Of a stretch of DNA of 64,000 nucleotides, positions 40,001 through 47,997 are shown piece by piece; the first letter of the stretch is position 1, and every line of letters begins with the position of its first letter. This stretch comes from Rhizobium subbaraonis (GTDB lineage Bacteria > Pseudomonadota > Alphaproteobacteria > Rhizobiales > Rhizobiaceae), in contig NZ_OBQD01000018.1 in assembly GCF_900220975.1 (NCBI RefSeq), forward strand, positions 33,680-97,679, read 5' to 3'. A model generated the notes under the pieces. It ran no database searches, was not told the origin of the DNA, and worked only from the letters and a program-made list of their open reading frames with translations. The translations under genes and the position numbers were made by a program.

Positions 40001-40900
40001 GTGTCCCGCCTTCAGGCGAATCTTCTTCTGCTGCTGACCGGCGCCATCTGGGGCGCGGGCTTCATCACTCAAGCAACCGCAATGGAGACGCTGGGCCCGA
40101 TCTGGTTCATCGGCCTGCGATTCGCCGTGGCCACCTTCGTGGCCCTTCCCTTTGCGCTGGCCGAAGACAGGCGCGCCGGCAAGCCGGCCACGCGCGGCGA
40201 CTGGCTCGGCTTTGTCGCCACCGGGCTTGCCCTCTTTGCCGCCGCCGCCACCCAGCAGGTCGGGCTGCTGACCACGACAGTGACCAATTCCGGCTTCCTT
40301 ACAGGCCTCTACGTCGTCTTCACGCCGATCCTGACCACGCTCGTTTTGCGCAAACAGCCTCACTGGGTGGTCTGGCCGGCGGCGCTGATGGCGACGGCCG
40401 GAATATTCCTTTTGAGCGGCGGTGCCTTCGCGCGCCTGACGGTCGGAGACCTTCTCACGATCGCCTGCGCCTTCCTGTGGTCGGTGCAGATGATCTGCGT
40501 CGGCACCTTTGCCGGGCGCTCGCAGCGTCCCCTGGCACTTTCAGCCGTCCAGTTTGCCGTATGCGCGATCCTCGGCTGCGCCGTTGCCGCAACCATCGAG
40601 CCGATCAGTCTCTCGGCCGTCAGGGGAGCGCTGCCGGAAATCCTGTTTTCCGGCTTCTTCTCCAGCGGCCTCGCCTTCATGTGCCAGAACGTCGCCCAGC
40701 GCTACACGACCGCGCCGCAGGCGGCGATCTTCCTGTCCAGCGAAGCGCTGTTCGCCGCCATCTTCGGTGTGCTCATCATGGGCGACAGCATCGGTGCGGC
40801 CGGTTATGCCGGATGCGCGATCATCTTCGTGGCGATGCTGGCGACGGAACTCGTGCCCGAATTCACCAGGGCCAAGGAACGCAGCGCCGCGGCGGCTTAG
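40001..40900 (+). CDS. EamA/DMT superfamily transporter
   Basis: A 299-residue inner-membrane protein with ten helices in two EamA repeats: first LLLLTGAIWGAGFITQATAM, second LLTIACAFLWSVQMICVGTF, ending with QAAIFLSSEALFAAIFGVLI MG-type motif of the family. DMT proteins export metabolites or amino acids; substrate unknown here. Start GTG 40001 (SRLQANLLLLLTG) places the first helix at the N-terminus as usual; no strong SD. Stands alone. Confidence 0.88.
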   Translation: MSRLQANLLLLLTGAIWGAGFITQATAMETLGPIWFIGLRFAVATFVALPFALAEDRRAGKPATRGDWLGFVATGLALFAAAATQQVGLLTTTVTNSGFLTGLYVVFTPILTTLVLRKQPHWVVWPAALMATAGIFLLSGGAFARLTVGDLLTIACAFLWSVQMICVGTFAGRSQRPLALSAVQFAVCAILGCAVAATIEPISLSAVRGALPEILFSGFFSSGLAFMCQNVAQRYTTAPQAAIFLSSEALFAAIFGVLIMGDSIGAAGYAGCAIIFVAMLATELVPEFTRAKERSAAAA

Positions 40901-41350
40901 ATCGCCCCGTAATTACACATGTAAATGAACGCTGACACGCAATGCTTCATCGGTTGCGATTATAGCGCGTCAATCCGAATATATTTTTCGGCGCTGCTTG
41001 GGGATTGTGCCAGAATGTTGCAACACTATTACGGCACGGGATCGAAATCGGCCGAATTGAGGCTGCATATCAGAAGTATGAAACTTTTGCTTGCCAATTC
41101 ATGATAAACACAGCACTCTTCGTCCGTTCGGGCAATTTGCGAACACGGGAAGACCTTAGAATAAAAGCGCGCCGGAGACGCGAGAAAATCCGGGCAGCCG
41201 TGCTGATATGTTCTTTTTGAACATCGCTTGGCTGGCTGCGGTAAAACAGGACCCTTTCCTCACATCGAAACTGCCTGCCTCACGCCCCGTTTGGGGCAAA
41301 CCGAAATGCTGCCCGCCGCCATATCGGGCAGAGAGAAAAGGACCTGACGC
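40901..41350 (+). promoter_or_regulatory. 450-bp gene-free region holding the structured leader of the cold shock gene
   Basis: Three hairpins precede cspA: ATGTTC-TTTTT-GAACAT (41208-41224), GCCCC-GTTT-GGGGC (41284-41297) and CTGCCC...GGGCAG (41309-41331), the last ending 6 bp before the SD AAAAGGA. A long folded leader fits temperature control of a cold shock mRNA. The first half (40901-41200) shows nothing I can name; the promoter was not found. Confidence 0.5.
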
Positions 41351-41566
41351 ATGGCCGAAACTGGCACCGTAAAATTCTTCAACACCGAAAAGGGCTTCGG
41401 ATTCATCAAGCCCGATAATGGTGGTGCGGATATCTTCGTACACATCTCCGCCGTACAGGCATCTGGCCTGAACGGCCTTTCTGAAAACCAGAAGGTGAGC
41501 TTCGAGACCGAGCCGGATCGTCGCGGCAAGGGACCGAAGGCGGTCAATCTGCAGATCGCCGGCTAA
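41351..41566 (+). CDS. cspA: cold shock protein (CspA family)
   Basis: A 71-residue OB-fold protein: GTVKFFNTEKGFGFIKPDNG (RNP1) and DIFVHISAVQ (RNP2), then KVSFETEPDRRGKGPKAVNL. It binds single-stranded RNA and melts secondary structure at low temperature. SD AAGGA is 8 bp before ATG 41351. Preceded by a structured leader and followed by a strong terminator, so it is a single-gene unit. Which of the several rhizobial csp paralogues this is cannot be told. Confidence 0.95.
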   Translation: MAETGTVKFFNTEKGFGFIKPDNGGADIFVHISAVQASGLNGLSENQKVSFETEPDRRGKGPKAVNLQIAG

Positions 41567-41592
41567 GGCGCACTGCAAAAGAACTGTTGTGG

Positions 41593-41618
41593 CCCGGCAT
41601 TTCTGCCGGGTTTTTTTT
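41593..41618 (+). terminator. intrinsic terminator of cspA
   Basis: CCCGGCA, loop TTTC, TGCCGGG, then eight T (41611-41618). Confidence 0.92.
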
Positions 41619-41697
41619 GTTCAGCGCACATTCATGCGCCCGCCCCTACTCTCGATGGCATGGAAGCCGATAGTCGGCCTTGTCAGGGACGAGCGAA

Positions 41698-42120
41698 ATG
41701 AACAGGTTCTTGAAGACAGTTGTGCTGGCAGCCGCAGTCGCTGCAACCACCGTTACTTCCTTCGGCGTCGCCGAAGCAGGCGACCGCTGGCGGCGTCATC
41801 ATCACAACAACGACGCCGCCTGGGCGGCGGGAGCCGCAGGCCTCGTCACGGGCGTCATCGTCGGCAGCGCCATTGCCAATGACGGCGGCTACTATCGCGC
41901 CCAGCCGCGCCGCGTCTATGTCGAGCCCGAATACTATCCGGAGCGCCGCGTCTATCGCCCGGCTCCCGTTTATCGCCCGGCACGGGTGGCGGTGCGAACC
42001 TTCGAGCCCTGGACACCGGAATGGTACCGCTACTGCGAGGGCACCTACCGTTCGTTCAACCCGCGCAGCGGCACGTTCGTCGGTTATGACGGGCTGGAGC
42101 ATTTCTGCGTCGCCGGCTGA
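41698..42120 (+). CDS. BA14K family protein
   Basis: A 140-residue secreted protein: signal peptide (FLKTVVLAAAVAATTVTSFG, cleavage near AEA-GD, residue 28), a glycine/alanine hydrophobic stretch (AAGAAGLVTGVIVGSAIA), a Tyr/Pro/Arg-rich middle (ERRVYRPAPVYRPARV), and the BA14K signature at the end (WYRYCEGTYRSFNPRSGTFV, GYDGLEHFC) with two cysteines. The Brucella prototype is an immunoreactive lectin-like protein; function in rhizobia is unknown. ATG 41698 starts at the signal peptide; an in-frame ATG at 41680 is less likely. Confidence 0.88.
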   Translation: MNRFLKTVVLAAAVAATTVTSFGVAEAGDRWRRHHHNNDAAWAAGAAGLVTGVIVGSAIANDGGYYRAQPRRVYVEPEYYPERRVYRPAPVYRPARVAVRTFEPWTPEWYRYCEGTYRSFNPRSGTFVGYDGLEHFCVAG

Positions 42121-42145
42121 TACCGGTCGACAGCCTGAATGAAAG

Positions 42146-42173
42146 AAGGCGGATGGGTCCCATCCGCCTTTTT
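42146..42173. terminator. terminator between the BA14K gene and the metallo-hydrolase
   Basis: AAGGCGGATGGG and CCATCCGCCTT form an 11-12 bp stem followed by TTTTT on the plus strand. The genes converge, so it may serve both; the minus-strand T-run is weak. Confidence 0.8.
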
Positions 42174-42204
42174 GCATTTCCACCTGAGGATTTTGACCTG
42201 GCGA

Positions 42205-42852
42205 TCAGATGCCCCGGAGAAAGGGATTGGTCAGCCGCTCCTCACCGATCCGGCCGCCGGGACCATGGCCGCAGATGAAGCCGACCTCGTCTCCGAGGGG
42301 AAGCACCTTTGTGCGGATCGATTCCAGCAGCACTTTCTCGTCGCCGCCCGGAAGGTCGGTCCGGCCGACCGATCCACGAAAGAGCACGTCCCCCAGGTGC
42401 GCGAAATTCTGCTGCCGGTTGAAGAAGATCACATGCCCCGGCGCGTGGCCTGGCGTATGGTAGACTTCGAATTCGTGCTCGCCGAAGGACACGCGGTCGC
42501 CATCCTCTAGCCAGCGATCGGGAACGACGTTCTGCACTTTCATGGATACGCCGAACTTCTCGGCCTGCGTCTCCATGCGCTGCAGCAGCGGCAGATCGTC
42601 CTTGTGCGGCCCGACGATGTCGAGCCCCAGCGCTTCCTTCAACTCTTTCGCACCGCCGGCATGATCGAGATGGCCATGCGTAAGCCAGATCGCCTTCAGC
42701 GTGATCCCGTTCTTGCGGATGACGTCCAGGATCGCATCGACGTCGCCGCCGGGATCGACGATCACGCCTTCCTTCGTGTCCATGTCGAAGAGGATCGTGC
42801 AGTTCTGCTGGAAAGGAGTGACGGGGATGACGCCCGCCTGAAGCATGCCCAT
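42205..42852 (-). CDS. MBL-fold metallo-hydrolase (GloB-like)
   Basis: A 215-residue metallo-beta-lactamase fold hydrolase: the metal motif THGHLDH (HxHxDH), TPGHAPGH, HLGDVLFRGSVGRTDLPGGD, and CGHGPG. It lacks the C-terminal substrate domain of classical glyoxalase II, so it belongs to the short YcbL/GloB2-like group, which can still act on glutathione thioesters. ATG 42852 (MGMLQAGVIPVTPFQQN) and ATG 42846 are both possible with the SD GAGGA; the first is taken. Confidence 0.9.
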   Translation of the reverse strand: MGMLQAGVIPVTPFQQNCTILFDMDTKEGVIVDPGGDVDAILDVIRKNGITLKAIWLTHGHLDHAGGAKELKEALGLDIVGPHKDDLPLLQRMETQAEKFGVSMKVQNVVPDRWLEDGDRVSFGEHEFEVYHTPGHAPGHVIFFNRQQNFAHLGDVLFRGSVGRTDLPGGDEKVLLESIRTKVLPLGDEVGFICGHGPGGRIGEERLTNPFLRGI

Positions 42853-42954
42853 GGGGTCCTCGCGTGAGTTGGTGGCTACCACGCATATAGAGGTTCCCAG
42901 CCGCCGGTTCCACGCTTCAATGCGCAAGTCCGCGTCGGGCCGGAACACCAGAGA

Positions 42955-43128
42955 CTATCTTGCGTTGGCGATTTCCTGGGAATGCAGGTGCCCGGCCTGC
43001 GCCGCCGGGTCGGATGTCACCGTCGTCAACAGCAGCGCCGCGACGGCGATATTTGCTGCGAAGTACGTATAGACCACCCCACGCAGGCGGCTCGCAACCG
43101 ACCCCGTCTCCATCGTCTGGCTTTCCAT
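42955..43128 (-). CDS. small hypothetical membrane protein
   Basis: A possible 57-residue protein (MESQTMETGSVASRLRGVVY...) with one transmembrane helix (TYFAANIAVAALLLTTVT, about residues 20-38) and a polar tail. AGG lies 3-4 bp before ATG 43128; an ATG at 43155 with more N-terminal residues is the alternative. The space between the metallo-hydrolase and the AsnC gene has no better frame. Supported only by the clean membrane segment and gene spacing. Confidence 0.4.
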   Translation of the reverse strand: MESQTMETGSVASRLRGVVYTYFAANIAVAALLLTTVTSDPAAQAGHLHSQEIANAR

Positions 43129-43285
43129 CGACCTGTCCCCTTGCCTCTCAGGCATGAACGATTTCCTGAATGCAACCTACAACGGCGCTCGCAGCGATTC
43201 TGTTCCGCGAGATACACGTTCGATGCAGATAATCCGTTCGGAAACAGGGCCTTGCCGGCGCGGAGAACCGCGAAGGCTTCGGCGG

Positions 43286-43744
43286 CTACACGGGAAGTGC
43301 GGTGGTCTCCTTCAGCGTGTCGAGCACGATTGCCGTCTTGACGTGGGAAACGGATTCGTGCGGCAGCAGCACGTCGTTGACGAAGGCCGAGAGCGCCTTC
43401 AGGTTCGGTACCACCACCTTGATGATGTAGTCCATCTCGCCCGTGAGCGAGAAGGCCTCCAGCACCTCCGGCAGGCTCGAGATCAGGCGAGCGAAGCGCT
43501 GCGCGTTGTCGCGGTTGTGCGTCGCCAGCGTCACCGTGACGATGATGACGATGCCGAGGTCGAGCTTCTCGCGGTCAAGCTCGGCCCGGTAGGCACGGAT
43601 GACCCCCTCCTCCTCAAGGCGCGACCGCCGCCTCGAACATTGCGAGGCCGAGAGATTGACCCGCTCCGAAAGCTCGTTGTTCGTCAGGCGCGAATCCTGC
43701 TGCAGCAGCGCCAGCAATTTCCGGTCGAATGCGTCAAGATGCAC
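43286..43744 (-). CDS. Lrp/AsnC family regulator, probable regulator of hppD
   Basis: A 152-residue AsnC-type regulator: LDAFDRKLLALLQQDSRLTN, ELSERVNLSASQCSRRRSRL (recognition helix), and the RAM domain VLEAFSLTGEMDYIIKVVVP. GTG 43744 is the start, with GGAGA 7 bp upstream. It is divergent from hppD with 133 bp between starts, which holds TTTGCA-type half-sites (ATGCAAA near 43768 and TTTGCAAA near 43808) that could bind it. Control of tyrosine catabolism in response to an aromatic amino acid is inferred. Confidence 0.9.
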   Translation of the reverse strand: MHLDAFDRKLLALLQQDSRLTNNELSERVNLSASQCSRRRSRLEEEGVIRAYRAELDREKLDLGIVIIVTVTLATHNRDNAQRFARLISSLPEVLEAFSLTGEMDYIIKVVVPNLKALSAFVNDVLLPHESVSHVKTAIVLDTLKETTALPV

Positions 43745-43877
43745 GGTTTCGTCTCCAAATGGTGCTTCCATGCAAAAATACGTCACCGGCGCCGGATTGC
43801 CCACACACTTTGCAAACTTCATGCGGCGATCTCGGTCCATACTTGCATCGGGTAACGGAATTGACGGAGGATAAGCC

Positions 43878-44987
43878 ATGGGACCTTTCCCGCACGACGC
43901 ACCACCGGCCGAAATAACGGCCGAAAACCCCGCCGGCACCGACGGCTTCGAATTCGTCGAATTCGCCCATCCCGAACCGGAAAAGCTTCGCGAGCTGTTC
44001 GCCCGCATGGGCTACAGCGAGGTCGCCCGTCACCGGACGAAGGACATCTCCGTCTGGCGGCAGGGGGACATCAACTACATCCTGAACGCCGAGAAGGGCT
44101 CTTTCGCCGATCGCTTCGTCGAAAAGCACGGTCCCTGCGCGCCTTCCATGGCCTGGCGCGTCGTCGATGCGCAGCATGCGCTGAAGCACGCCGTATCGAT
44201 GGGCGCCGAAGAATATACCGGCACCGACAAGTGTATCGACGTCCCTGCGATCGTGGGCATTGGCGGATCGCTCCTTTATTTCGTCGATCGCTATGGCGAG
44301 AAGGGTTCGCCCTACGACGCCGAGTTCGACTGGGTCGCGGAGCGCGATCCCAAGCCGGCGGGGGTCGGCTTCTACTATCTCGACCACCTGACGCACAACG
44401 TCTTCCGCGGCAACATGGACAAATGGTGGGCCTTCTACCGCGAACTCTTCAATTTCCGGCAGATCCACTTCTTCGATATCGCCGGCAAGCTGAGCGGGCT
44501 GGTGTCGCGCGCCATCACTTCGCCCTGCGGCAAGATCCGCATTCCCCTGAACGAATCGACCGACGACAGAAGCCAGATCGAGGAGTATCTGCGCAAGTAC
44601 AAGGGTGAAGGCATCCAGCACATCGCCGTCGGCACCGACGAGATCTACGACGCCACCGACAAGCTTGCCGAAAACGGCCTGAAATTCATGCCGGGCCCGC
44701 CGGAGACCTATTACGAGGCGTCACACGGGCGGGTTCACGACCATGAGGAACCGATCGAGCGGCTGAAGAAGCACGGTATCCTGATCGACGGAGAAGGCGT
44801 GGTGAACGGAGGGACGACGAAGATCCTGCTACAGATCTTCTCCAAGACCGTCATCGGGCCGATCTTCTTCGAGTTCATCCAACGCAAGGGCGACGAAGGC
44901 TTCGGCGAAGGCAACTTCAAGGCGCTGTTCGAATCGATCGAGCAGGACCAGATCCGCCGCGGTGTCTTCAACGACGCGGCCGAATAG
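43878..44987 (+). CDS. hppD: 4-hydroxyphenylpyruvate dioxygenase
   Basis: A 369-residue HPPD. It converts 4-hydroxyphenylpyruvate and O2 to homogentisate, the second step of tyrosine breakdown. The three Fe(II) ligands are visible: H170 (YLDHLTHNVF), H248 (GIQHIAVGT) and E332 (IFFEFIQRKG), with the usual GFGEGNFKALFESIE at the C-terminus. ATG 43878 has GGAGG 10 bp upstream (a little far). The divergent AsnC gene is the likely regulator; later homogentisate pathway genes are not in the window. Confidence 0.97.
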   Translation: MGPFPHDAPPAEITAENPAGTDGFEFVEFAHPEPEKLRELFARMGYSEVARHRTKDISVWRQGDINYILNAEKGSFADRFVEKHGPCAPSMAWRVVDAQHALKHAVSMGAEEYTGTDKCIDVPAIVGIGGSLLYFVDRYGEKGSPYDAEFDWVAERDPKPAGVGFYYLDHLTHNVFRGNMDKWWAFYRELFNFRQIHFFDIAGKLSGLVSRAITSPCGKIRIPLNESTDDRSQIEEYLRKYKGEGIQHIAVGTDEIYDATDKLAENGLKFMPGPPETYYEASHGRVHDHEEPIERLKKHGILIDGEGVVNGGTTKILLQIFSKTVIGPIFFEFIQRKGDEGFGEGNFKALFESIEQDQIRRGVFNDAAE

Positions 44988-45009
44988 AGGCGCTCCTCAC
45001 CCCTTCCAG

Positions 45010-45039
45010 GCAGCAGTCCTCAGGGGCGGCTGCTTTTTT
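45010..45039 (+). terminator. probable terminator of hppD
   Basis: GCAGC (45010-45014) and GCTGC (45029-45033) enclose CCTCAGGGG, followed by six T (45034-45039), 23 bp after the stop. Stem short, T-run good. Confidence 0.65.
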
Positions 45040-45280
45040 GTCGCCGCCGGACAAGCCCCGTCATGCCGACTTCGCCGCAGGCGGATTAGCTGACACGTCC
45101 GCTCCTCCGGCCATCTTCCCGGTGAAATTGACAGTTGCACAATTTGCAACCACTTTAGAGATGCCGAAAGTATCGGCGACTGGCGAGTCGGCCGCATGGG
45201 ACGGCAGCTGTCAGGATCACGTGTTCGATGCCGGAAGGCGTGGACGCGCTTCCGGCACGACCTTATCGGGGGAAGTGCAC

Positions 45281-45550
45281 ATGGAAGCTTTGATGCCACT
45301 CATCACGCAGCTCATCAGCGGGGCCATCGGCGGCAATGCCGTGGGCGCCATGCTGAAACAACAGGCGACCAATGTCGTCGTGCGCACCATCGTCGGGGCG
45401 ATCGGCGGCATCGGCGGTGGGCTGCTCCTGCAGGCGGTCGGTGGCGAGGCCGGCCTGTCGGTGCTGGTCGCCAACGCCATCGGCGGCCTGATCGGTGGCG
45501 GCGTGCTGCAGGCGATCGCCGGAAGCCTGCTCGGCCGCAAGCAGGCCTGA
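45281..45550 (+). CDS. small glycine-rich membrane protein
   Basis: An 89-residue hydrophobic protein with repeated GG and GxxxG patterns (LISGAIGGNAVGAMLKQQAT, IVGAIGGIGGGLLLQAVGGE, IGGLIGGGVLQAIAGSLLGR), which favour helix packing in a membrane. GGGGGAA lies 7 bp before ATG 45281. Similar rhizobial proteins are often mislabelled DNA methyltransferase; nothing here supports that. Function unknown; convergent with ilvE. Confidence 0.75.
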   Translation: MEALMPLITQLISGAIGGNAVGAMLKQQATNVVVRTIVGAIGGIGGGLLLQAVGGEAGLSVLVANAIGGLIGGGVLQAIAGSLLGRKQA

Positions 45551-45559
45551 GCGCAAATA

Positions 45560-45594
45560 GGAGAAAGGCGGCGCATGGAACGCCGCCTTTCTCC
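45560..45594. terminator. 14-bp perfect inverted repeat, probable shared terminator
   Basis: GGAGAAAGGCGGCG (45560-45573) and CGCCGCCTTTCTCC (45581-45594) with a 7-nt loop, between two convergent genes. No long T-run, but position and stem strength fit a bidirectional terminator. Confidence 0.7.
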
Positions 45595-45605
45595 CGGCCT
45601 GTGCC

Positions 45606-46493
45606 TTACTCCGACGCGGCTGCGAGCGGCTGGACTTCCTTCATGTAGTCGTTCATCAGCGTCTCGGTGATCGCCGCCGGCGTGAACCGGTAGGGTCCGA
45701 TCTCCGAAACCGGCGTCACCTCCGCGGCAGACCCCGTCAGGAAGCATTCGCTGAAGCTCGAAAGTTCCTCGGGCATGATCGCCCGCTCGACGACCTGATA
45801 GCCGCGGCGCTTGGCCAGCTCGATCACCGTCTGGCGCGTGAGCCCGTTGAGGAAGCAGTCCGGCGTCGGCGTATGCAGCACGCCGTCCTTGACGAAGAAG
45901 ATGTTGGCGCCGGTCGCCTCGGCCACCTGGCCGCGATAGTCCAGCATCATCGCATCCGCATAGCCCTTTGCTTCGGCGGCATGCTTGGAGATCGTGCAGA
46001 TCATGTAGAGGCCGGCCGCCTTCGATTCGCACGGTGCGGTCTTCGGATCGGGACGGCGGTACTCGGCGATGTCGAGCCGGATGCCCTTCAGCTTTTCCGC
46101 CGGATTGAAGTAGCTGCCCCATTGCCAGATAGCGATCGCGACGTTGATGCGGTTGCTCTGCGCCGAGACGCCCATCATTTCCGAACCGCGCCAGGCAATC
46201 GGGCGCACATAGGCTTCGGAAAAGCCCTGCCGTTTCAGAAGCTCGACGCTCGCGGCGTCCAGTTCCTCGACCGAATACGGTATCTTGAAGCCGAGGACCT
46301 CGGCCGAACGGTGCAGGCGGCGATTGTGCTCGGTGAGCTTGAAGATGCGGCCGCCATAGGCGCGCTCGCCTTCGAACACCGCGCTTGCATAGTGAAGCCC
46401 GTGCGTCAGGACGTGAATCTTGGCGTCCTTCCAGTCCACGAACTCGCCATTGAACCAGATCTGCCCTTCCAGCTGATCAAAGGGAACCGCCAT
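45606..46493 (-). CDS. ilvE: branched-chain amino acid aminotransferase
   Basis: A 295-residue class IV PLP aminotransferase: GQIWFNGEFVDWKDAKIHVL, THGLHYASAVFEGERAY, the PLP lysine in APCESKAAGLYM (K158), and QVAEATGANIFFVKDGVLHT. It catalyses the last step of valine, leucine and isoleucine synthesis and the first of their breakdown. ATG 46493 has GGAGG 8 bp upstream. Single-gene unit, divergent from the petP operon. Confidence 0.95.
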   Translation of the reverse strand: MAVPFDQLEGQIWFNGEFVDWKDAKIHVLTHGLHYASAVFEGERAYGGRIFKLTEHNRRLHRSAEVLGFKIPYSVEELDAASVELLKRQGFSEAYVRPIAWRGSEMMGVSAQSNRINVAIAIWQWGSYFNPAEKLKGIRLDIAEYRRPDPKTAPCESKAAGLYMICTISKHAAEAKGYADAMMLDYRGQVAEATGANIFFVKDGVLHTPTPDCFLNGLTRQTVIELAKRRGYQVVERAIMPEELSSFSECFLTGSAAEVTPVSEIGPYRFTPAAITETLMNDYMKEVQPLAAASE

Positions 46494-46688
46494 GATGATC
46501 TCCTCCTGGCCCTTGAGGACCGTTCTTGATGTTGATTTCTCCGCCCGATACGGTCAAACCAGACATCAGGCATGATACTGCCTTGCCAACACGGCCGAAT
46601 GCCGGCAGGCGCCGGCGCCGTCACCTGGCGCAGGGGATGGGGATTGCGTCGGCAAGCTGTGGACATGGGGTAACAAGGAGGTAAAATT

Positions 46689-46754
46689 ATGTCAATAACG
46701 CTGACGTATTTTTGCGAATGTTGCGCCGGGTATCGATGCGATGAAAGGAAATGA
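46689..46754 (+). CDS. Cys-rich leader peptide upstream of petP
   Basis: A 21-residue ORF, MSITLTYFCECCAGYRCDER-K, that I read directly from the sequence. Its SD AAGGAGGT (46675-46682) is complete and sits 6 bp before the ATG, the strongest ribosome site in this stretch. Four of 21 residues are Cys (9, 11, 12, 17). The stop (46752-46754) lies past the ATG usually given to petP (46741) in another frame, and 4 bp before a GTG (46759) that could be the real petP start. This arrangement suggests translational coupling or ribosome-based sensing of cysteine, metal or oxidants. Confidence 0.55.
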   Translation: MSITLTYFCECCAGYRCDERK

Positions 46755-47265
46755 CCGCGTGGTACGACAGACACCGGAACGCAAGGGTGCGATCGAGTTC
46801 TTCGACCAGCCCTTGACCGACGAGGGCGGCATAGATTTCGAGATCATCGAAGGTTTCTTCTTCGCCTATCGCGATTTCATTTCCGACCCTGACGCGATTC
46901 TCGAGCGCAGCGGCTTCGGCCGCGCGCATCACCGCGTCGTGCATTTCGTCAACCGCGAACCAGGACTGACGGTGGCCGATCTGCTCGATACGCTGAAGAT
47001 TACCAAGCAAAGTCTGGCGCGGGTTTTGAAGCAGCTGATCGACTCGGGCTATATTTGCCAGCTGGCAGGCCCCGAAGATCGCCGGCAGCGCAAGCTCTAC
47101 CCGACGCGGGCCGGCCGCGAGCTGGCGCTGGCGCTGGCCGAACCGCAGCATCAGCGCATCAAGCGCGCTTTCGACGGCATGAGCGCGGACGATCGCAGGG
47201 CGATAACCCGCTTCCTGACCGGTATGCAGAATGCGCGCGACGCTAACCGGGACGAACGGCAATGA
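46741..47265 (+). CDS. petP: MarR family regulator (PetP type)
   Basis: A 174-residue MarR protein: RSGFGRAHHRVVHFVNREPG, TVADLLDTLKITKQSLARVL (recognition region), EDRRQRKLYPTRAGRELALA. It precedes an OmpR-type response regulator with a 4-bp ATGA overlap, as petP precedes petR in Rhodobacter capsulatus. ATG 46741 has no good SD and lies inside the leader ORF; GTG 46759 (VVRQTPERKGAIEFF) has AAAGGA 9 bp upstream and is a serious alternative. Symbol given from gene order and family only. Confidence 0.85.
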   Translation: MKGNDRVVRQTPERKGAIEFFDQPLTDEGGIDFEIIEGFFFAYRDFISDPDAILERSGFGRAHHRVVHFVNREPGLTVADLLDTLKITKQSLARVLKQLIDSGYICQLAGPEDRRQRKLYPTRAGRELALALAEPQHQRIKRAFDGMSADDRRAITRFLTGMQNARDANRDERQ

Positions 47266-47963
47266 CGATCATGGACAGGCCATCCGACGACGCAGCGCAC
47301 CTCTTGATCGTCGATGACGACAAGCGCATCCGCGAGCTTTTGAGCCGCTATCTCACCGGTGAAGGTTTCCGCGTGACTGTGGCCGGCGATGCCGACGAAG
47401 CCCGCCGCAAGTTGCAGGGGCTGGATTTCGACCTCATCGTCATGGACGTGATGATGCCCGGCGAAACCGGCCTGCAGCTGACGCAGAGCCTGCGCGCCAT
47501 CCGCAGCATCCCGATCATCATGCTGACGGCACTGACGGAAACCACCGCGCGCATCGAGGGCCTGGAGGCGGGTGCGGACGACTATCTGGCAAAGCCGTTC
47601 GAGCCACGCGAACTCGTGCTGCGCGTCAACAACATCCTCAAGCGCAACGCACAGCCCGCCGCTCCGAAGATCGAACAGGTCATGTTCGGGCCATACACCT
47701 TTTCTATCGTGCGCAAGGAGCTCAAGCGCGGCGGCGATCCCATCAGGCTGACAGACCGCGAGCAGGAGATCATGCTTCTGTTTTCGCTGCGGGCGGGCGA
47801 GACTATCCCGCGCCACGAACTGATCGGCGAGGAGACGGATGTGGGCGAACGGACGATCGACGTGCAGATCAACCGGCTGCGGCGCAAGATCGAGGACGAC
47901 CCGACCAACCCCGTCTGGCTTCAGACGGTTCGCGGCATCGGCTACAGGCTGAGTATAGAGTAG
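47262..47963 (+). CDS. petR: OmpR/PetR family response regulator
   Basis: A 233-residue response regulator: receiver domain with acidic pair (IVDDDKRIREL), phospho-acceptor D62 (IVMDVMMPG), Thr/Lys switch (MLTALTET, YLAKPFEPREL); then an OmpR-type winged helix (LTDREQEIMLLFSLRAGETI, TIDVQINRLRRKIEDDPTNP, TVRGIGYRLSIE). It overlaps petP by 4 bp and is followed 34 bp later by its probable kinase. Target genes not visible; nothing of the cytochrome bc1 operon lies in the window. Confidence 0.93.
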   Translation: MTIMDRPSDDAAHLLIVDDDKRIRELLSRYLTGEGFRVTVAGDADEARRKLQGLDFDLIVMDVMMPGETGLQLTQSLRAIRSIPIIMLTALTETTARIEGLEAGADDYLAKPFEPRELVLRVNNILKRNAQPAAPKIEQVMFGPYTFSIVRKELKRGGDPIRLTDREQEIMLLFSLRAGETIPRHELIGEETDVGERTIDVQINRLRRKIEDDPTNPVWLQTVRGIGYRLSIE

Positions 47964-47997
47964 ACCGCCGGATGGCGGCGGAAGGCGAAGCGCCGAT

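Noticed and set aside
41005..41220. 71-codon frame in the cspA leader
   Set aside because: No SD, no recognisable composition, and it overlaps the hairpin region.
41208..41224. GTTC-N5-GAAC as a possible LexA site before cspA
   Set aside because: The alphaproteobacterial LexA box is a direct repeat with N7; this is an inverted repeat with N5 and reads better as an RNA hairpin.
44435..45200. Minus-strand frames opposite hppD and before the glycine-rich gene
   Set aside because: They overlap well-supported genes or lack an SD and any domain.
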